64,000 nucleotides of DNA from Brevundimonas diminuta. GTDB taxonomy: Bacteria; Pseudomonadota; Alphaproteobacteria; Caulobacterales; Caulobacteraceae. The stretch lies in NCBI RefSeq assembly GCF_022654015.1, contig NZ_CP073063.1:2997501-3061500 (forward strand). The letters run 5' to 3'. Each line of letters starts with the position of its first letter. The first letter of the stretch is position 1. Below are positions 27,050 to 37,902 of this stretch, one piece after another. Made by a program: the position numbers and the translations under genes. The notes under the pieces were generated by a model that did not search any database, had not been told where the DNA came from, and saw only the letters and a program-made list of their open reading frames with translations.

Positions 27050-27241
27050 TCAGGCGGCTTCGGGCTTTGGCATCTTGCAGATGCGGTTCAGGTCGGCGCG
27101 GATCGAGCTGCCCTGGAAATGCGAGATTTCGGCGCCCGAATAGCCCTCGCCCGACAGCGCCTTGACGACGTCGCCGGTGTTCAGACAATCGTTGGTGCGG
27201 GCGAGCTGATAGGCGCGCTCGACGACGTGGGTGCGGTTCAT
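27050..27241 (-). CDS. Small hypothetical protein
   Basis: 63 aa, from an ATG at 27241 with GAAAGG upstream. It is predicted to be mostly helical ([38 protein letters not shown]) with a basic end ([13 protein letters not shown]). The compact layout could be a small DNA-binding-like fold, but I do not recognise a family. It lies between the SulP gene and the cold-shock gene leader. Confidence 0.65.
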   Translation of the reverse strand: MNRTHVVERAYQLARTNDCLNTGDVVKALSGEGYSGAEISHFQGSSIRADLNRICKMPKPEAA

Positions 27242-27293
27242 GGGGATGGCCTTTCGTGCTGTTCGGTAACGCACCCCAAGCTAAACCGTTCCG

Positions 27294-27480
27294 ATCATTG
27301 GATTTTCGGACCCGTCGCCCCAAGCTTGCATCCACAGCCAATATCTGCGCACATAGGGCTCGTCGATCTCTCTGCGTAACGCCCACTCTCTCTGCGAACG
27401 CACGAGTCAAGGCCGCTCCCATTCAGACCCGACAGGCCGCAGGGACGTTCCCTCGGTCAATTTCTAACGGAGGTCTCAAA
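27294..27480 (+). promoter_or_regulatory. Long 5' region of the cold-shock gene
   Basis: About 190 bases without another gene precede the csp start. Long untranslated leaders are typical of cold-shock genes, where they fold differently at low temperature and expose the ribosome site. ACGGAGG stands 7 bases before the ATG. No specific promoter can be fixed by eye. Confidence 0.4.
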
Positions 27481-27693
27481 ATGGCTACCGGCACTGTCAA
27501 ATGGTTCAACGCCACCAAGGGCTACGGCTTCATCCAGCCTGAAGACGGCGGCAAGGACGTCTTCGTTCACATCTCGGCTGTCGAAGCCGCCGGCCTGCGC
27601 GGCCTGGACGAAAACCAGAAGGTTTCCTACGAGCTGGAACGCGACAAGCGTTCGGGCAAGGAATCGGCTGGCCAGCTGCAAACCATCGGCTGA
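27481..27693 (+). CDS. cspA: Cold-shock protein, CspA family
   Basis: 70 aa, a single cold-shock domain. RNP1 (KGYGFIQPE) and RNP2 (VFVHIS) nucleic-acid-binding motifs are intact, and the protein opens with [14 protein letters not shown]. It is an RNA chaperone that unfolds mRNA secondary structures in the cold or in stationary phase. It is a monocistronic unit ended by a strong terminator. Confidence 0.97.
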   Translation: MATGTVKWFNATKGYGFIQPEDGGKDVFVHISAVEAAGLRGLDENQKVSYELERDKRSGKESAGQLQTIG

Positions 27694-27718
27694 TTTCAGC
27701 CTCACGGCTGAACTGGCG

Positions 27719-27747
27719 ACGGCGGCTCCTCACGGAGCCGCCGTTTT
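27719..27747 (+). terminator. Intrinsic terminator of the cold-shock gene
   Basis: A perfect 11-bp stem (ACGGCGGCTCC / GGAGCCGCCGT) with a TCAC loop is followed by TTTTC, 25 bases after the csp stop. Confidence 0.9.
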
Positions 27748-27835
27748 CAATTCCGGGCTCGGTTAGATAGCGGAAACGCTGTTTCGAACATCTGCTAACG
27801 GTTGAAGACGGTCTCTGCACCAGAGATGGGAAGCG

Positions 27836-27952
27836 TCAGATGACCGCTCGCGCGAGACTTATTATGGCGACCAGAAACAGGGCTGCGAGAGCGGCGTAGA
27901 AGGCCCGCTTTCGTAAGGGGCTGCCCCATCGCTTCCGCTCTGAGTCATTCAT
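27836..27952 (-). CDS. Small single-pass membrane protein, 38 aa
   Basis: Reading from an ATG at 27952 (GGGGTGG upstream), a 38-codon frame encodes a charged N-terminus (MNDSERKRWGSPLRKR) followed by one hydrophobic segment (AFYAALAALFLVAIISLARA). The positive residues before the segment predict the N-terminus stays in the cytosol. No family is recognised. It lies 37 bases beyond the flavin reductase stop on the same strand, so it is reached after that gene in transcription. Confidence 0.5.
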   Translation of the reverse strand: MNDSERKRWGSPLRKRAFYAALAALFLVAIISLARAVI

Positions 27953-27989
27953 TGATTCCACCCCGTCATTCCGACAGCGTAAAACGGTC

Positions 27990-28544
27990 TCACGCCTTCG
28001 TCTTGTCGATCCAGGCGGCGAAGGCGTCGGTGAAGCTTTTCAAGAAGGCCTTGGTGTCGTCCTTCTTCAGCTTTCCGTTCTCGTCCAGCAGGTCGGCGAC
28101 ATTGCCGATATAGGCCTCGGGCTGCTGCATCGTGGGCATGTTCAGGAACACCAGCGGCTGGCGCAGGTGGTGGTTGGCGCCGAAGGCCGCGACGGCGCCG
28201 GGCGAGACGCTGACGATGGCGGCGGGCTTGCCCTGCCAGATGCTGTGGCCATAGGGGCGCGAGCCGACGTCCAGGGCGTTCTTCAGCGCGCCGGGAATGG
28301 AGCGATTGTATTCGGGCGTAACGAACAGCACCGCCTCGGTCGTCGCCACCTCCTCGCGGAACCGCTCCCAGGCCGGCGGCGGATTGTCGGTCTCCAGGTC
28401 GGGATCATAGAGCGGCAGGTCGCTGATCTCGACCGGCTCGATCTCCAGTCCTGGCTCGGCCAAAGCCTTCATCTCCATGCCGATGGTGCGCGAATAGGAG
28501 CCTTTGCGCAGGCTGCCGACGATCAGGGCGACGCGGACGGTCAT
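27990..28544 (-). CDS. NADPH-dependent FMN reductase family protein
   Basis: 184 aa flavodoxin-like enzyme. FMN-binding motifs are VALIVGSLRKGSYSRTIG, the TPEYNRSIPGALKNALD segment and PAAIVSVSPGA. It matches the chromate/quinone/azo-reductase group (ChrR/YieF-like), which reduces quinones or other electrophiles with NADPH in the cytosol. The exact substrate is unknown. Confidence 0.92.
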   Translation of the reverse strand: MTVRVALIVGSLRKGSYSRTIGMEMKALAEPGLEIEPVEISDLPLYDPDLETDNPPPAWERFREEVATTEAVLFVTPEYNRSIPGALKNALDVGSRPYGHSIWQGKPAAIVSVSPGAVAAFGANHHLRQPLVFLNMPTMQQPEAYIGNVADLLDENGKLKKDDTKAFLKSFTDAFAAWIDKTKA

Positions 28545-28609
28545 GAAAGGTCTCCGGACTGGACGGGTTCAAGCGCCAGCATAACCGATCCGCGCGCCGC
28601 CGCGTTCCC

Positions 28610-29878
28610 TCAGCCCCCGAACAGGGCCGCCGCGAAGGCTTCGCCCGCTGGTGCGGCCGACTTCGGGCCCAGGACGGCGCTGGCCGCCTGGCCTGAGGCC
28701 AGCACCCGGCCGCCGACGGCGCGCACGTCCTTGATCGTCTGGGCTTCCAGCTGTTCGGTCATCGACAGGCTGGCGCGCGGGGCGCCGAAGATCAGGGTTT
28801 GTGCGGCGTTGCGCCCGGCCCGGCTCATCGGGTTTTCGTCCGACATCCATAGGCCGGCCTTCATCACCGCCTTGGCCCGCGACAGCTCCTTTTCGGTCGG
28901 CCCGACCTCGGCCAGGGCCCGCACCTCGGCCGCCGAGACCTCGGCGAGCTCTTTTGCTCGATCCGCCGCCGCCCCGGCGTAGATGCCCAGCACGCCCGTA
29001 TCCTCATACGGCTCCTGATAGGCGTCGATGGCGTAGGCCAGGCCCCGCTCCTCGCGCGCGCTCTGGAACAGGCGCGACGCCATGCCGCCGCCCAGGATCT
29101 CGCCGAACAGCCGCATGGCCGACAGCGCCGGATCGGTCGCGGACAGGGCGGGCAGTTGGAACACCAGATTGGCCTGTTCGATCTTGCGCGTCAGCCTGGC
29201 ATGGCCGCCGACGAAGGCGGCCGGCGCGGGCGCATCGGCCGGCGTCGCGACCGCATCGCCGAACCAGCGCTCGGCCAGGGCCAGCAGTTCGGTCTCGTCC
29301 ACCGCGCCTGAGACCGACACCACCATCCGGTCGGGCGAATACAGCCGCGCGCGCCACGCCTCGACCGACGCCTTGTCGGCCGGCTTCAGACTGGCGACCG
29401 AGCCCAGGATCGGACGGCCCAACGGTTGCTTGGCGAAGGCGCGCGTCTGCACCATCTCGAACACATGGTCGTCGGGCGTGTCGAAGGCCTCGGCGATCTC
29501 CTGGGCCACCACATCCTTCTCGCGCTCGATCTCGGCCGGGTCCAGCGTGGGCCGGAACACCAGGTCCGACAGCACCTGCATGGCCAGCGGCAGCGAGCCG
29601 TCCAACCCCCGCACCTCGAAGCTGGTCCGCTCATAACCCGTGGAGGCGTTGATCGTGCCGCCCTCGGCCTCGATCCGCTCGACGATCTCGCGCGCGGCCA
29701 TGTCGCCGGCGCCCTTGAACACCAGATGCTCCAGCAGGTGAGACCAGCCGGATCGATCCAGCGGCTCCCACCGCGCCCCGCCCTTGACGGTGACGACGAC
29801 GGCCAGGGTCTTCAGCCCCGGCATCGGATCGCAGATGACGCGAACGCCGTTGGACAGGGTGTGCAGAGAAGAAGTCAG
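28610..29878 (-). CDS. M16 family zinc metallopeptidase
   Basis: About 422 aa. The inverted zinc motif is HLLEH (in SGWSHLLEHLVFKGAG), followed by the distal Glu in the ERIEAEGGTINAST region. The second, inactive half-domain follows, as in mitochondrial-processing-peptidase-like proteins. The conserved N-terminus LHTLSNGVRV has no ATG, GTG or TTG just before it. The best start is a CTG at 29878 that overlaps the SURF1 stop (CTGA). It ends the cytochrome oxidase run and probably degrades short peptides. Confidence 0.88.
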   Translation of the reverse strand: MTSSLHTLSNGVRVICDPMPGLKTLAVVVTVKGGARWEPLDRSGWSHLLEHLVFKGAGDMAAREIVERIEAEGGTINASTGYERTSFEVRGLDGSLPLAMQVLSDLVFRPTLDPAEIEREKDVVAQEIAEAFDTPDDHVFEMVQTRAFAKQPLGRPILGSVASLKPADKASVEAWRARLYSPDRMVVSVSGAVDETELLALAERWFGDAVATPADAPAPAAFVGGHARLTRKIEQANLVFQLPALSATDPALSAMRLFGEILGGGMASRLFQSAREERGLAYAIDAYQEPYEDTGVLGIYAGAAADRAKELAEVSAAEVRALAEVGPTEKELSRAKAVMKAGLWMSDENPMSRAGRNAAQTLIFGAPRASLSMTEQLEAQTIKDVRAVGGRVLASGQAASAVLGPKSAAPAGEAFAAALFGG

Positions 29879-30576
29879 GAGATGTCTTTCTTCATTCGAC
29901 GGCGAAGCAGGGCCACATAGAAACCCGCAAGCGCGATCGCCAGTCCGAACCACGTCAGGGCGTATCCGAAATGGTTGTTGGAAAAGGCCGCAGGCGGCGC
30001 GGAGGGCCTCAGCGCCGGGAACTCGGGATTGACGGCGGTGATGGCGAACACCGCCTCGGGCCGGACCGGCCCGGTGACGTTCAGCGCCTTGGCCATCGCC
30101 GCCGTGTCGCGGGCGTAGAAGCGACCATCGCGCGGCGCGGGGCTCATGGCGCCCGGCTTGTCGAAGGTGCGGAACTCTCCGACCATGACCAGCGGCAGGG
30201 TGGTCTCGACCACGCGCGGACGCGCCGTCACGCCGTCGCCGACGAAGCCGCGATCGACCAGCAGGGTGAAATCCGCCCCCGCGGGCTTGCATGCCGAGAT
30301 CAACCGCACCCCGGCCTCGCCGTCATGGATGCTCTGAAGCTCGACAAAGGGCGCGCTGGCCAGGCCCGGACAGACGATCAACGCCTTCCTGAACTCCAGA
30401 TCACCTTCCGCCAACACCTGCTCCAGCGGTGCAGGCGGTTTCGCCGCCGCCGCATCGGCCGCCGCGATCAGCCCTTCCTTCCACTTCAGCCGCTCGACCT
30501 GCCACACGCCCAGCCCGATCAGCAGGATCAGGCCCAGCACCGTCAGCACGGTCAGAATCCACGGGAAACGCTTCAT
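29875..30576 (-). CDS. SURF1 family cytochrome oxidase assembly protein
   Basis: 233 aa. It has the SURF1 layout: an N-terminal membrane segment (WILTVLTVLGLILLIGLGVWQ followed by VERLKWKEGLI), a large periplasmic domain with LLVDRGFV and RFYARDTAAMAKAL, and a second membrane segment near the C-terminus (HFGYALTWFGLAIALAGFYV). It assists heme a insertion into oxidase subunit I. Its start overlaps the DUF983 stop by ATGA. Confidence 0.93.
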   Translation of the reverse strand: MKRFPWILTVLTVLGLILLIGLGVWQVERLKWKEGLIAAADAAAAKPPAPLEQVLAEGDLEFRKALIVCPGLASAPFVELQSIHDGEAGVRLISACKPAGADFTLLVDRGFVGDGVTARPRVVETTLPLVMVGEFRTFDKPGAMSPAPRDGRFYARDTAAMAKALNVTGPVRPEAVFAITAVNPEFPALRPSAPPAAFSNNHFGYALTWFGLAIALAGFYVALLRRRMKKDIS

Positions 30577-30974
30577 CGCTGGTTCCGATATTGCAGCCCG
30601 ATCATCAGTCCCCGCCCCGGCCGCATCAGGGCCAGCGAAAGGGCCACCACCAGCGGCAGCCAGACGATCAGATGCACCCACATGGGCGGGTGGTATTTGA
30701 TTTCGACGAACAGGGCCGAGAAGCCGACGATGAAGCCGGCGATCTGCATGATGAAGCTGGCGGGGCCGTCGCCCGTCTGGATGGTGGAATAGTCCAGACC
30801 GCAGGCCGTGCAGCCAGCCGCCACCTTTAGAAAGCCTGCGAACAGCGCGCCCTGGCCACACCGGGGACAGCGCCCCCGCAGCGCCCAGCGAACCGGCGTA
30901 TCGGAAACGACGACGGCGCGGGACGATGGCTCGTCCCGCGCCGCTGCGATGTCTTCAGGGCCGTCTTGGATCAA
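30573..30974 (-). CDS. DUF983 membrane protein
   Basis: 133 aa. A cytosolic segment with two CxxC pairs (RCPRCGQGALF and AGCTACGLDYS) looks like a zinc ribbon, followed by two membrane segments (FIMQIAGFIVGFSALFVEI, LIVWLPLVVALSLALM). DUF983 genes commonly sit beside ctaE and SURF1 in alphaproteobacteria; a role in oxidase maturation is inferred from that. It overlaps both neighbours by 4 bases. Confidence 0.92.
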   Translation of the reverse strand: MIQDGPEDIAAARDEPSSRAVVVSDTPVRWALRGRCPRCGQGALFAGFLKVAAGCTACGLDYSTIQTGDGPASFIMQIAGFIVGFSALFVEIKYHPPMWVHLIVWLPLVVALSLALMRPGRGLMIGLQYRNQR

Positions 30975-31879
30975 CCGAAGACGACATAGACGAAGGCGAA
31001 CAGGAACAGCCAGACCACGTCCACGAAGTGCCAGTACCAGGCGGCCGCCTCGAAGCCGAAATGCTTCTGCGGGGTGAAGTCGCCCTTCAGCAGGCGGATC
31101 AGGCAGACCGCCAGGAAGATGGTGCCGATCAGGACGTGGAAGCCGTGGAAGCCCGTCGCCATGAAGAAGATCGAGCCGTACAGGCCCGAGTTCACGGCCT
31201 CTTCGTTGAAGAACAGCTTCTCGTGCAGGATGTGGTTGTACTCATAGGCCTGGACGCAGGTGAACAGCACGCCCAGGGCCACGGTGATGATCAGGGCCAG
31301 CTTGGCGCCCTTGCGGTCACCGACCTGGATCGCGTGGTGGGCCCAGGTGACGGTGCAGCCCGACAGCAGCAGGGTCACGGTGTTCAGCAGCGGCAGTTGC
31401 CACGGCGACAGGACCTCGACGCCCTTGGGCGGCCAGGTCGACCAGGCCTTGGCGGTGTCAGCCCAGGTGCCGACTTCCGGCGTAAGCGCCCGCGATTCAT
31501 GGAACAGCGCCATGTCGAAGAACATCCAGAAGAAGGCGACGAAGAACATCACCTCCGATGCGATGAACAGGATCATGCCGTAGCGCAGGCCCAGCGACAC
31601 GACCGGCGTATGGTCGCCGGCCTTGGATTCCTTGATGACGTCCGCCCACCAGCAGAAGGCCGAGATCAGCACGCCGGCCAGACCGGCGAAGAAGACGCCC
31701 GGCTTGCCTTCGGCCAGGAAGTTGGCGGCGATCGGGCCGCCGTCCGCCGGGGCCAGGCCCTTCATCCAGATCACCGCGCCGATGAACATGATGGTCGCAG
31801 CGACCGAGGACACCAGCGGCCAGGGGCTGGGCGCCACCAGGTGGTAGTCGTGCTGCGGAGTAGCGTGGGCGTCAGCCAT
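30971..31879 (-). CDS. ctaE: Cytochrome c oxidase subunit III
   Basis: 302 aa with seven hydrophobic segments. Subunit III signatures include HDYHLVAPSPWPLVSS at the start, FIASEVMFFVAFFWMFF, CTVTWAHHAIQVGD, FFMATGFHGFHVLIGTIFL and the C-terminal AAAWYWHFVDVVWLFLF. It supports proton uptake and stability of aa3 oxidase in the inner membrane. GAAGAGACG precedes the ATG. A 114-base gap upstream with two GCTATA repeats may hold an internal promoter. Confidence 0.96.
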   Translation of the reverse strand: MADAHATPQHDYHLVAPSPWPLVSSVAATIMFIGAVIWMKGLAPADGGPIAANFLAEGKPGVFFAGLAGVLISAFCWWADVIKESKAGDHTPVVSLGLRYGMILFIASEVMFFVAFFWMFFDMALFHESRALTPEVGTWADTAKAWSTWPPKGVEVLSPWQLPLLNTVTLLLSGCTVTWAHHAIQVGDRKGAKLALIITVALGVLFTCVQAYEYNHILHEKLFFNEEAVNSGLYGSIFFMATGFHGFHVLIGTIFLAVCLIRLLKGDFTPQKHFGFEAAAWYWHFVDVVWLFLFAFVYVVFG

Positions 31880-31993
31880 GAATCGCGTCTCTTCGTCGGC
31901 CAGAGTCGGTTGTTATAGCGGCTATAGCGTTCGATTTTCCCCGACGCCAGAGCCACGCCGTCTTTCCGCCTTGTTCGGGCATGCGGGCGGGGC

Positions 31994-32707
31994 TCAGCCC
32001 TTGCGGGCCATGGCATCGGCGGGGTCGTCCGGACTGTCGGCCAATGCGCCGCCCATGCCCATTCCCCCTCCCCCCATGCCAGCGCCCATCCCTGCGCCCA
32101 TCCCGCCCCCGCCCCCGCCACGGCCGCCCGTTGCGCCGGCGCCTGAGCCGCGGCCTCCGGTCGAGGACGGGCGCGCCGGGCCTTGCAAGGGCATGTCCGG
32201 TCCGGTCGGCACGGGCGCCAGGTCCAGCGCATGGCGGATGAAGTCGCGCAGCGAAACCACCAGATCATGCGTCCGCACCGGCCGCCCGGCGACCAGTTCG
32301 CGCGCCGCCTGCTGCGCCAGCCGCACCTGCTCTTCGGTGCCCAGCAGAATGATATCCGCCAGACTGGCCTCCACCGCGTCGCGGATGCGCCGGGTCCGGT
32401 CCGAGCCCGCCGTCGCCTCGGCGCTGAGATCCAGTCCCGCCCCGCCTTGCGAGACGTTGCGGCGGCTCAGGTCGCGCTTGTGCGTCGGATCGACGGTCAG
32501 GTCGCCGGTGAACGACCCGCCCAGCACCTTGTAGGCGGCGATCAGGGTCTTCAGTCGTTCGTTGATCTGGCGGTTCATCCGCTCGCGCCGTTGCTGGATG
32601 GTGAACATCATCACCAGCCGGATGCCCATGCCGATCAGCGTCACGAGCGCCAGCCCGACCAGGGTCAGCAGCAGACTGTGCCAGTTGGTGAAATCCAGAC
32701 CGCGCAA
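31994..32707 (-). CDS. Membrane-anchored protein with Gly-rich C-terminus
   Basis: 237 aa. One N-terminal membrane segment (LLLTLVGLALVTLIGMGIRLV) is followed by a basic helical region (QQRRERMNRQINERLKTLI), a conserved-looking globular part (YKVLGGSFTGDLTVDP, ASLADIILLGTEEQVRLAQ), and a tail from about residue 180 dominated by Gly and Met (GMGAGMGAGMGGGGMGMGG). I do not recognise the family. It sits inside the oxidase cluster between the Nudix gene and ctaE. Confidence 0.75.
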   Translation of the reverse strand: MRGLDFTNWHSLLLTLVGLALVTLIGMGIRLVMMFTIQQRRERMNRQINERLKTLIAAYKVLGGSFTGDLTVDPTHKRDLSRRNVSQGGAGLDLSAEATAGSDRTRRIRDAVEASLADIILLGTEEQVRLAQQAARELVAGRPVRTHDLVVSLRDFIRHALDLAPVPTGPDMPLQGPARPSSTGGRGSGAGATGGRGGGGGGMGAGMGAGMGGGGMGMGGALADSPDDPADAMARKG

Positions 32708-32780
32708 ATCCCGTCTCCGTCTCGGCGTGCAGCGTGCACCTGGAGAGGAAACGCGCGCCGACGCGAACGGCGCCGTGTGA

Positions 32781-33197
32781 TCAGACGTTCATCGCCGCGA
32801 ACGCCTTGGCCGAAAAGGCCGACAGCGGCTGGGGCAGGTCGTCCAGCGCGAACCAGCCGATCTCCGACAGCTTGTCCGGCTCGGTCAGCGTCGGCTCGCC
32901 GGCGAAGTCCCGGGTGACATAGATCAGCGACACCCAGTGCTGGCCGTCGGCCGGAATGATCTCTTCGGCTAGGCACAGGAAATCGACGGCGCCGATCGTC
33001 AGCCCGCTCTCCTCCTCGGCCTCGCGCCGCGCGGCGTCGATGGAGCGTTCCATCAGGTCGACCTTGCCGCCGACGATATTCCAGAACCCGGCCTCGGGCG
33101 CCTTCAGCCGTTTGCACAGCAAGACCCGCCCGTCGGCGCGCTGGATCACCAGGCCGCAGCCGACGCCGGGAAAGTCCACGCCCGGTCTCATGGTCAC
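32781..33197 (-). CDS. Nudix hydrolase
   Basis: 138 aa. The Nudix box is complete: GKVDLMERSIDAARREAEEE plus SGL fits Gx5Ex7REUxEExGU exactly. Members hydrolyse nucleoside diphosphates linked to another group. The protein opens MRPGVDFPGVGCGLVIQR like ADP-ribose or (d)NTP pyrophosphatases. Its start overlaps the ctaG stop (ATGA), so it is co-translated with oxidase assembly genes. Confidence 0.92.
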   Translation of the reverse strand: MTMRPGVDFPGVGCGLVIQRADGRVLLCKRLKAPEAGFWNIVGGKVDLMERSIDAARREAEEESGLTIGAVDFLCLAEEIIPADGQHWVSLIYVTRDFAGEPTLTEPDKLSEIGWFALDDLPQPLSAFSAKAFAAMNV

Positions 33198-33730
33198 GCC
33201 TTGGGCGCGTCCACGGATGGATAGAAGGTGTAGCTCAGGGTGATGTCGCGCGCGCCCTTGGCCTCACGGTCCGTGGCCAGTTCGGGGGCGATGAAATACT
33301 GGACCGGGAACTGGCGCGTCTCGCCCGCCGCCAGCGTCTGGTCGGTGAAGCAGAAGCATTGCAGCTTCTGGAAATACGGCCCCGTCTGCTCGGGCGAGAC
33401 ATTGTAGCTGGCGCGCACCTGGATCGGCTTGTCCGAGGTGTTGGTCACGTCGAAATAGGCCAGGCCCGTCTCGCCGATCCGCACCCGTTGGGTCGACTGT
33501 TCGGCGCGGAAGGTCATCGGCACGCCGCGCACATTGGTGTCGAACCGCACCATCACCGTCTCGTCCAGCACGGTGTCGGAGGCCTTGTCGGCCTTCATCG
33601 TCGTGCCGCCAAAGCCCGTGACCTGACAAAACATCCGATAGAGCGGCACCGCCGCGAACGCCGCCCCGGTCATGCCCATCACGCCGAAGACGCAGATGAT
33701 GGCGATCAGATTCTTGCGGCCCGCCTTCAT
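33194..33730 (-). CDS. ctaG: Cytochrome c oxidase assembly protein CtaG/Cox11
   Basis: 178 aa. An N-terminal membrane segment is followed by the periplasmic Cox11 domain: AAVPLYRMFCQVTGFGGT and the copper-binding LQCFCFTDQTL (CFCF). It delivers copper to the CuB site of subunit I. It overlaps genes on both sides by ATGA, within the ctaC-ctaD-ctaB assembly run. Confidence 0.95.
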   Translation of the reverse strand: MKAGRKNLIAIICVFGVMGMTGAAFAAVPLYRMFCQVTGFGGTTMKADKASDTVLDETVMVRFDTNVRGVPMTFRAEQSTQRVRIGETGLAYFDVTNTSDKPIQVRASYNVSPEQTGPYFQKLQCFCFTDQTLAAGETRQFPVQYFIAPELATDREAKGARDITLSYTFYPSVDAPKA

Positions 33731-33897
33731 GGCTGGGACGTCTCCACCGCCGTCGCCAGCGCCCGCTCGGCCGCCTGATTCTGTTGCAGGCGCAGCACCG
33801 TGGTGGCGAAAACCAGCACGATGAAGGCCACCAGCGCCGAGGCGATCCAGACGTTGCGACGCTTGCGCGCGCGAAGTTCCTCAGGCGTCAGACGCAT
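33727..33897 (-). CDS. 56-aa membrane protein in the oxidase cluster (CoxF-like position)
   Basis: From an ATG at 33897, 56 codons encode a basic N-terminus (MRLTPEELRARKRRNVWI), one membrane helix (ASALVAFIVLVFATTVLRL), and a polar tail. GGGAGCG lies upstream and the stop overlaps ctaG (ATGA). Small single-helix proteins occupy this place between ctaB and ctaG in related bacteria. A role in oxidase assembly is inferred from position only. Confidence 0.75.
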   Translation of the reverse strand: MRLTPEELRARKRRNVWIASALVAFIVLVFATTVLRLQQNQAAERALATAVETSQP

Positions 33898-33901
33898 GGT
33901 T

Positions 33902-34867
33902 TTACGCTCCCAGACCGGACAGGGCCTCGACCAGCAACGCCGAGAACAGCGCCATCAGATAGAGGATGGAAAAGGCGAACAGGTCCCGCGCCGGTTTGGC
34001 CTGGACCTTGACGTCATACAATGCGGCCTCGCGTCCCACGGCCTCGGCCTTGTCCGGCTCGTCACCCGCGCGCGAGCGATAGAGACGCACCGAAAGGCCG
34101 AGGAAGCCCAGGCCGCCCGCGACCGACACGACCAGATAGACGATCCCGCCCAGGCCCGCGAAGGCCGGGGCGATCGCGACCGGCACGAAGACCAGGGTGT
34201 AGAGCAGGATCTGCAACCGCGTGGACTTGGCCCCGCGCGCCACCGGCATCATCGGAATGCCCGCCTTGGCGTAGTCGCCGGCCGAATACAGCGCCAGCGC
34301 CCAACTGTGCGGCGGGGTCCACAGGAAGATGATCAGAAACAGCAGCCACGCCTGCCACGGCGCATGGCCCGTCGCCGCCGCCCAGCCAATCACGGGCGGA
34401 AAGGCGCCCGCCGCCCCGCCGATGACGATGTTCTGGGGCGTCCGGCGCTTTAGCAGCAGGGTGTAGAAGCCGGCGTAATAGACGATGGTCATGGCCAGCA
34501 GACCCGCCGCTAGCCAGTTCGCATTCATCCCCAGCAGCATGACCGAAAACAGGCTCAGGATGACGCCGAACGCCATGGCGTCGTTCTTGCGGACGCGTCC
34601 CGCAGCGACCGGCCGGCCGCGCGTGCGCCGCATCAGGGCGTCGGTCTCGCCTTCCAGCGCCATGTTCAGCGCCCCGGCCGCCCCGGCGCCCACGGCGATG
34701 CACAGGATGGCGATGGCCGCGACCAGCGGATTGACCGATCCGGGCGCGACGATCAGCCCGGTCGCGGCGGTGAACACCACCAGCGACATCACGCGCGGCT
34801 TCAGCAGCTGGAAGAAATCCTCCGGCTGGGCGGTCGAGATGGCGGGGCGGGTCTGAACTTCGGTCAT
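33902..34867 (-). CDS. ctaB: Protoheme IX farnesyltransferase (heme o synthase)
   Basis: About 321 aa UbiA-superfamily enzyme with about nine membrane segments. The prenyl-diphosphate motif is NMALEGETDALMRRTRGRP, and the second is in the loop around YSAGDYAKAGIPMMP. It adds a farnesyl group to heme b to make heme o, the precursor of heme a for the neighbouring oxidase. The start is uncertain: ATG at 34867 is given; 34882 is in frame. Confidence 0.93.
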   Translation of the reverse strand: MTEVQTRPAISTAQPEDFFQLLKPRVMSLVVFTAATGLIVAPGSVNPLVAAIAILCIAVGAGAAGALNMALEGETDALMRRTRGRPVAAGRVRKNDAMAFGVILSLFSVMLLGMNANWLAAGLLAMTIVYYAGFYTLLLKRRTPQNIVIGGAAGAFPPVIGWAAATGHAPWQAWLLFLIIFLWTPPHSWALALYSAGDYAKAGIPMMPVARGAKSTRLQILLYTLVFVPVAIAPAFAGLGGIVYLVVSVAGGLGFLGLSVRLYRSRAGDEPDKAEAVGREAALYDVKVQAKPARDLFAFSILYLMALFSALLVEALSGLGA

Positions 34868-34891
34868 CGGTGAGGGCCGCATAGCATACCC

Positions 34892-34932
34892 AAATGAAGA
34901 AGGCCGCCCCTTCCGACGGAAAGAGCGGCCTT
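34892..34932 (-). terminator. Terminator after ctaD
   Basis: On the minus strand AAGGCCGC and GCGGCCTT (34925-34932 and 34900-34907) form a stem with an inner TTCC/GGAA pair, followed by TTCATTT. It lies just after the ctaD stop, so ctaCD can be ended here while some transcription continues into ctaB. Confidence 0.75.
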
Positions 34933-34955
34933 CGATTTCATATCTCTGGAAAGGC

Positions 34956-37648
<2,693 letters not shown>

Positions 37649-37856
37649 ATGAGACTTCCCCATAAAACCGTTATGCAGCAGATACTTGCGAATGGCTCGC
37701 AAGAGATCACGCTGGTGCGATTCCCACGCCCGGCGTTCTCGGTCACCTATCGGATCGCTTTCGGCTTGCCAAGCGATCAACGGCGCTCAGGCCGCAAAGC
37801 CGCCTTCAGCCGGCCTCGATTAAATCGTTGTCATGTTTCGATAGCTACCTTGCGTC

Positions 37857-37870
37857 ACAAGATACCTTGT
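37857..37870. promoter_or_regulatory. Inverted repeat before padR
   Basis: ACAAG-ATAC-CTTGT is a 5-4-5 inverted repeat 33 bases before the padR start; TACCTTG also recurs 19 bases earlier as a direct repeat. Such sites are typical PadR operators, so autorepression is likely. The same 250-base gap must hold the divergent ctaC promoter. Confidence 0.55.
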
Positions 37871-37902
37871 CGTAGTCAATTGTCATCAACGGGAGAGCCG
37901 AG

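Noticed and set aside
28610..30292. 560-aa version of the M16 protease
   Set aside because: The first 138 residues are an out-of-frame reading of the SURF1 gene.
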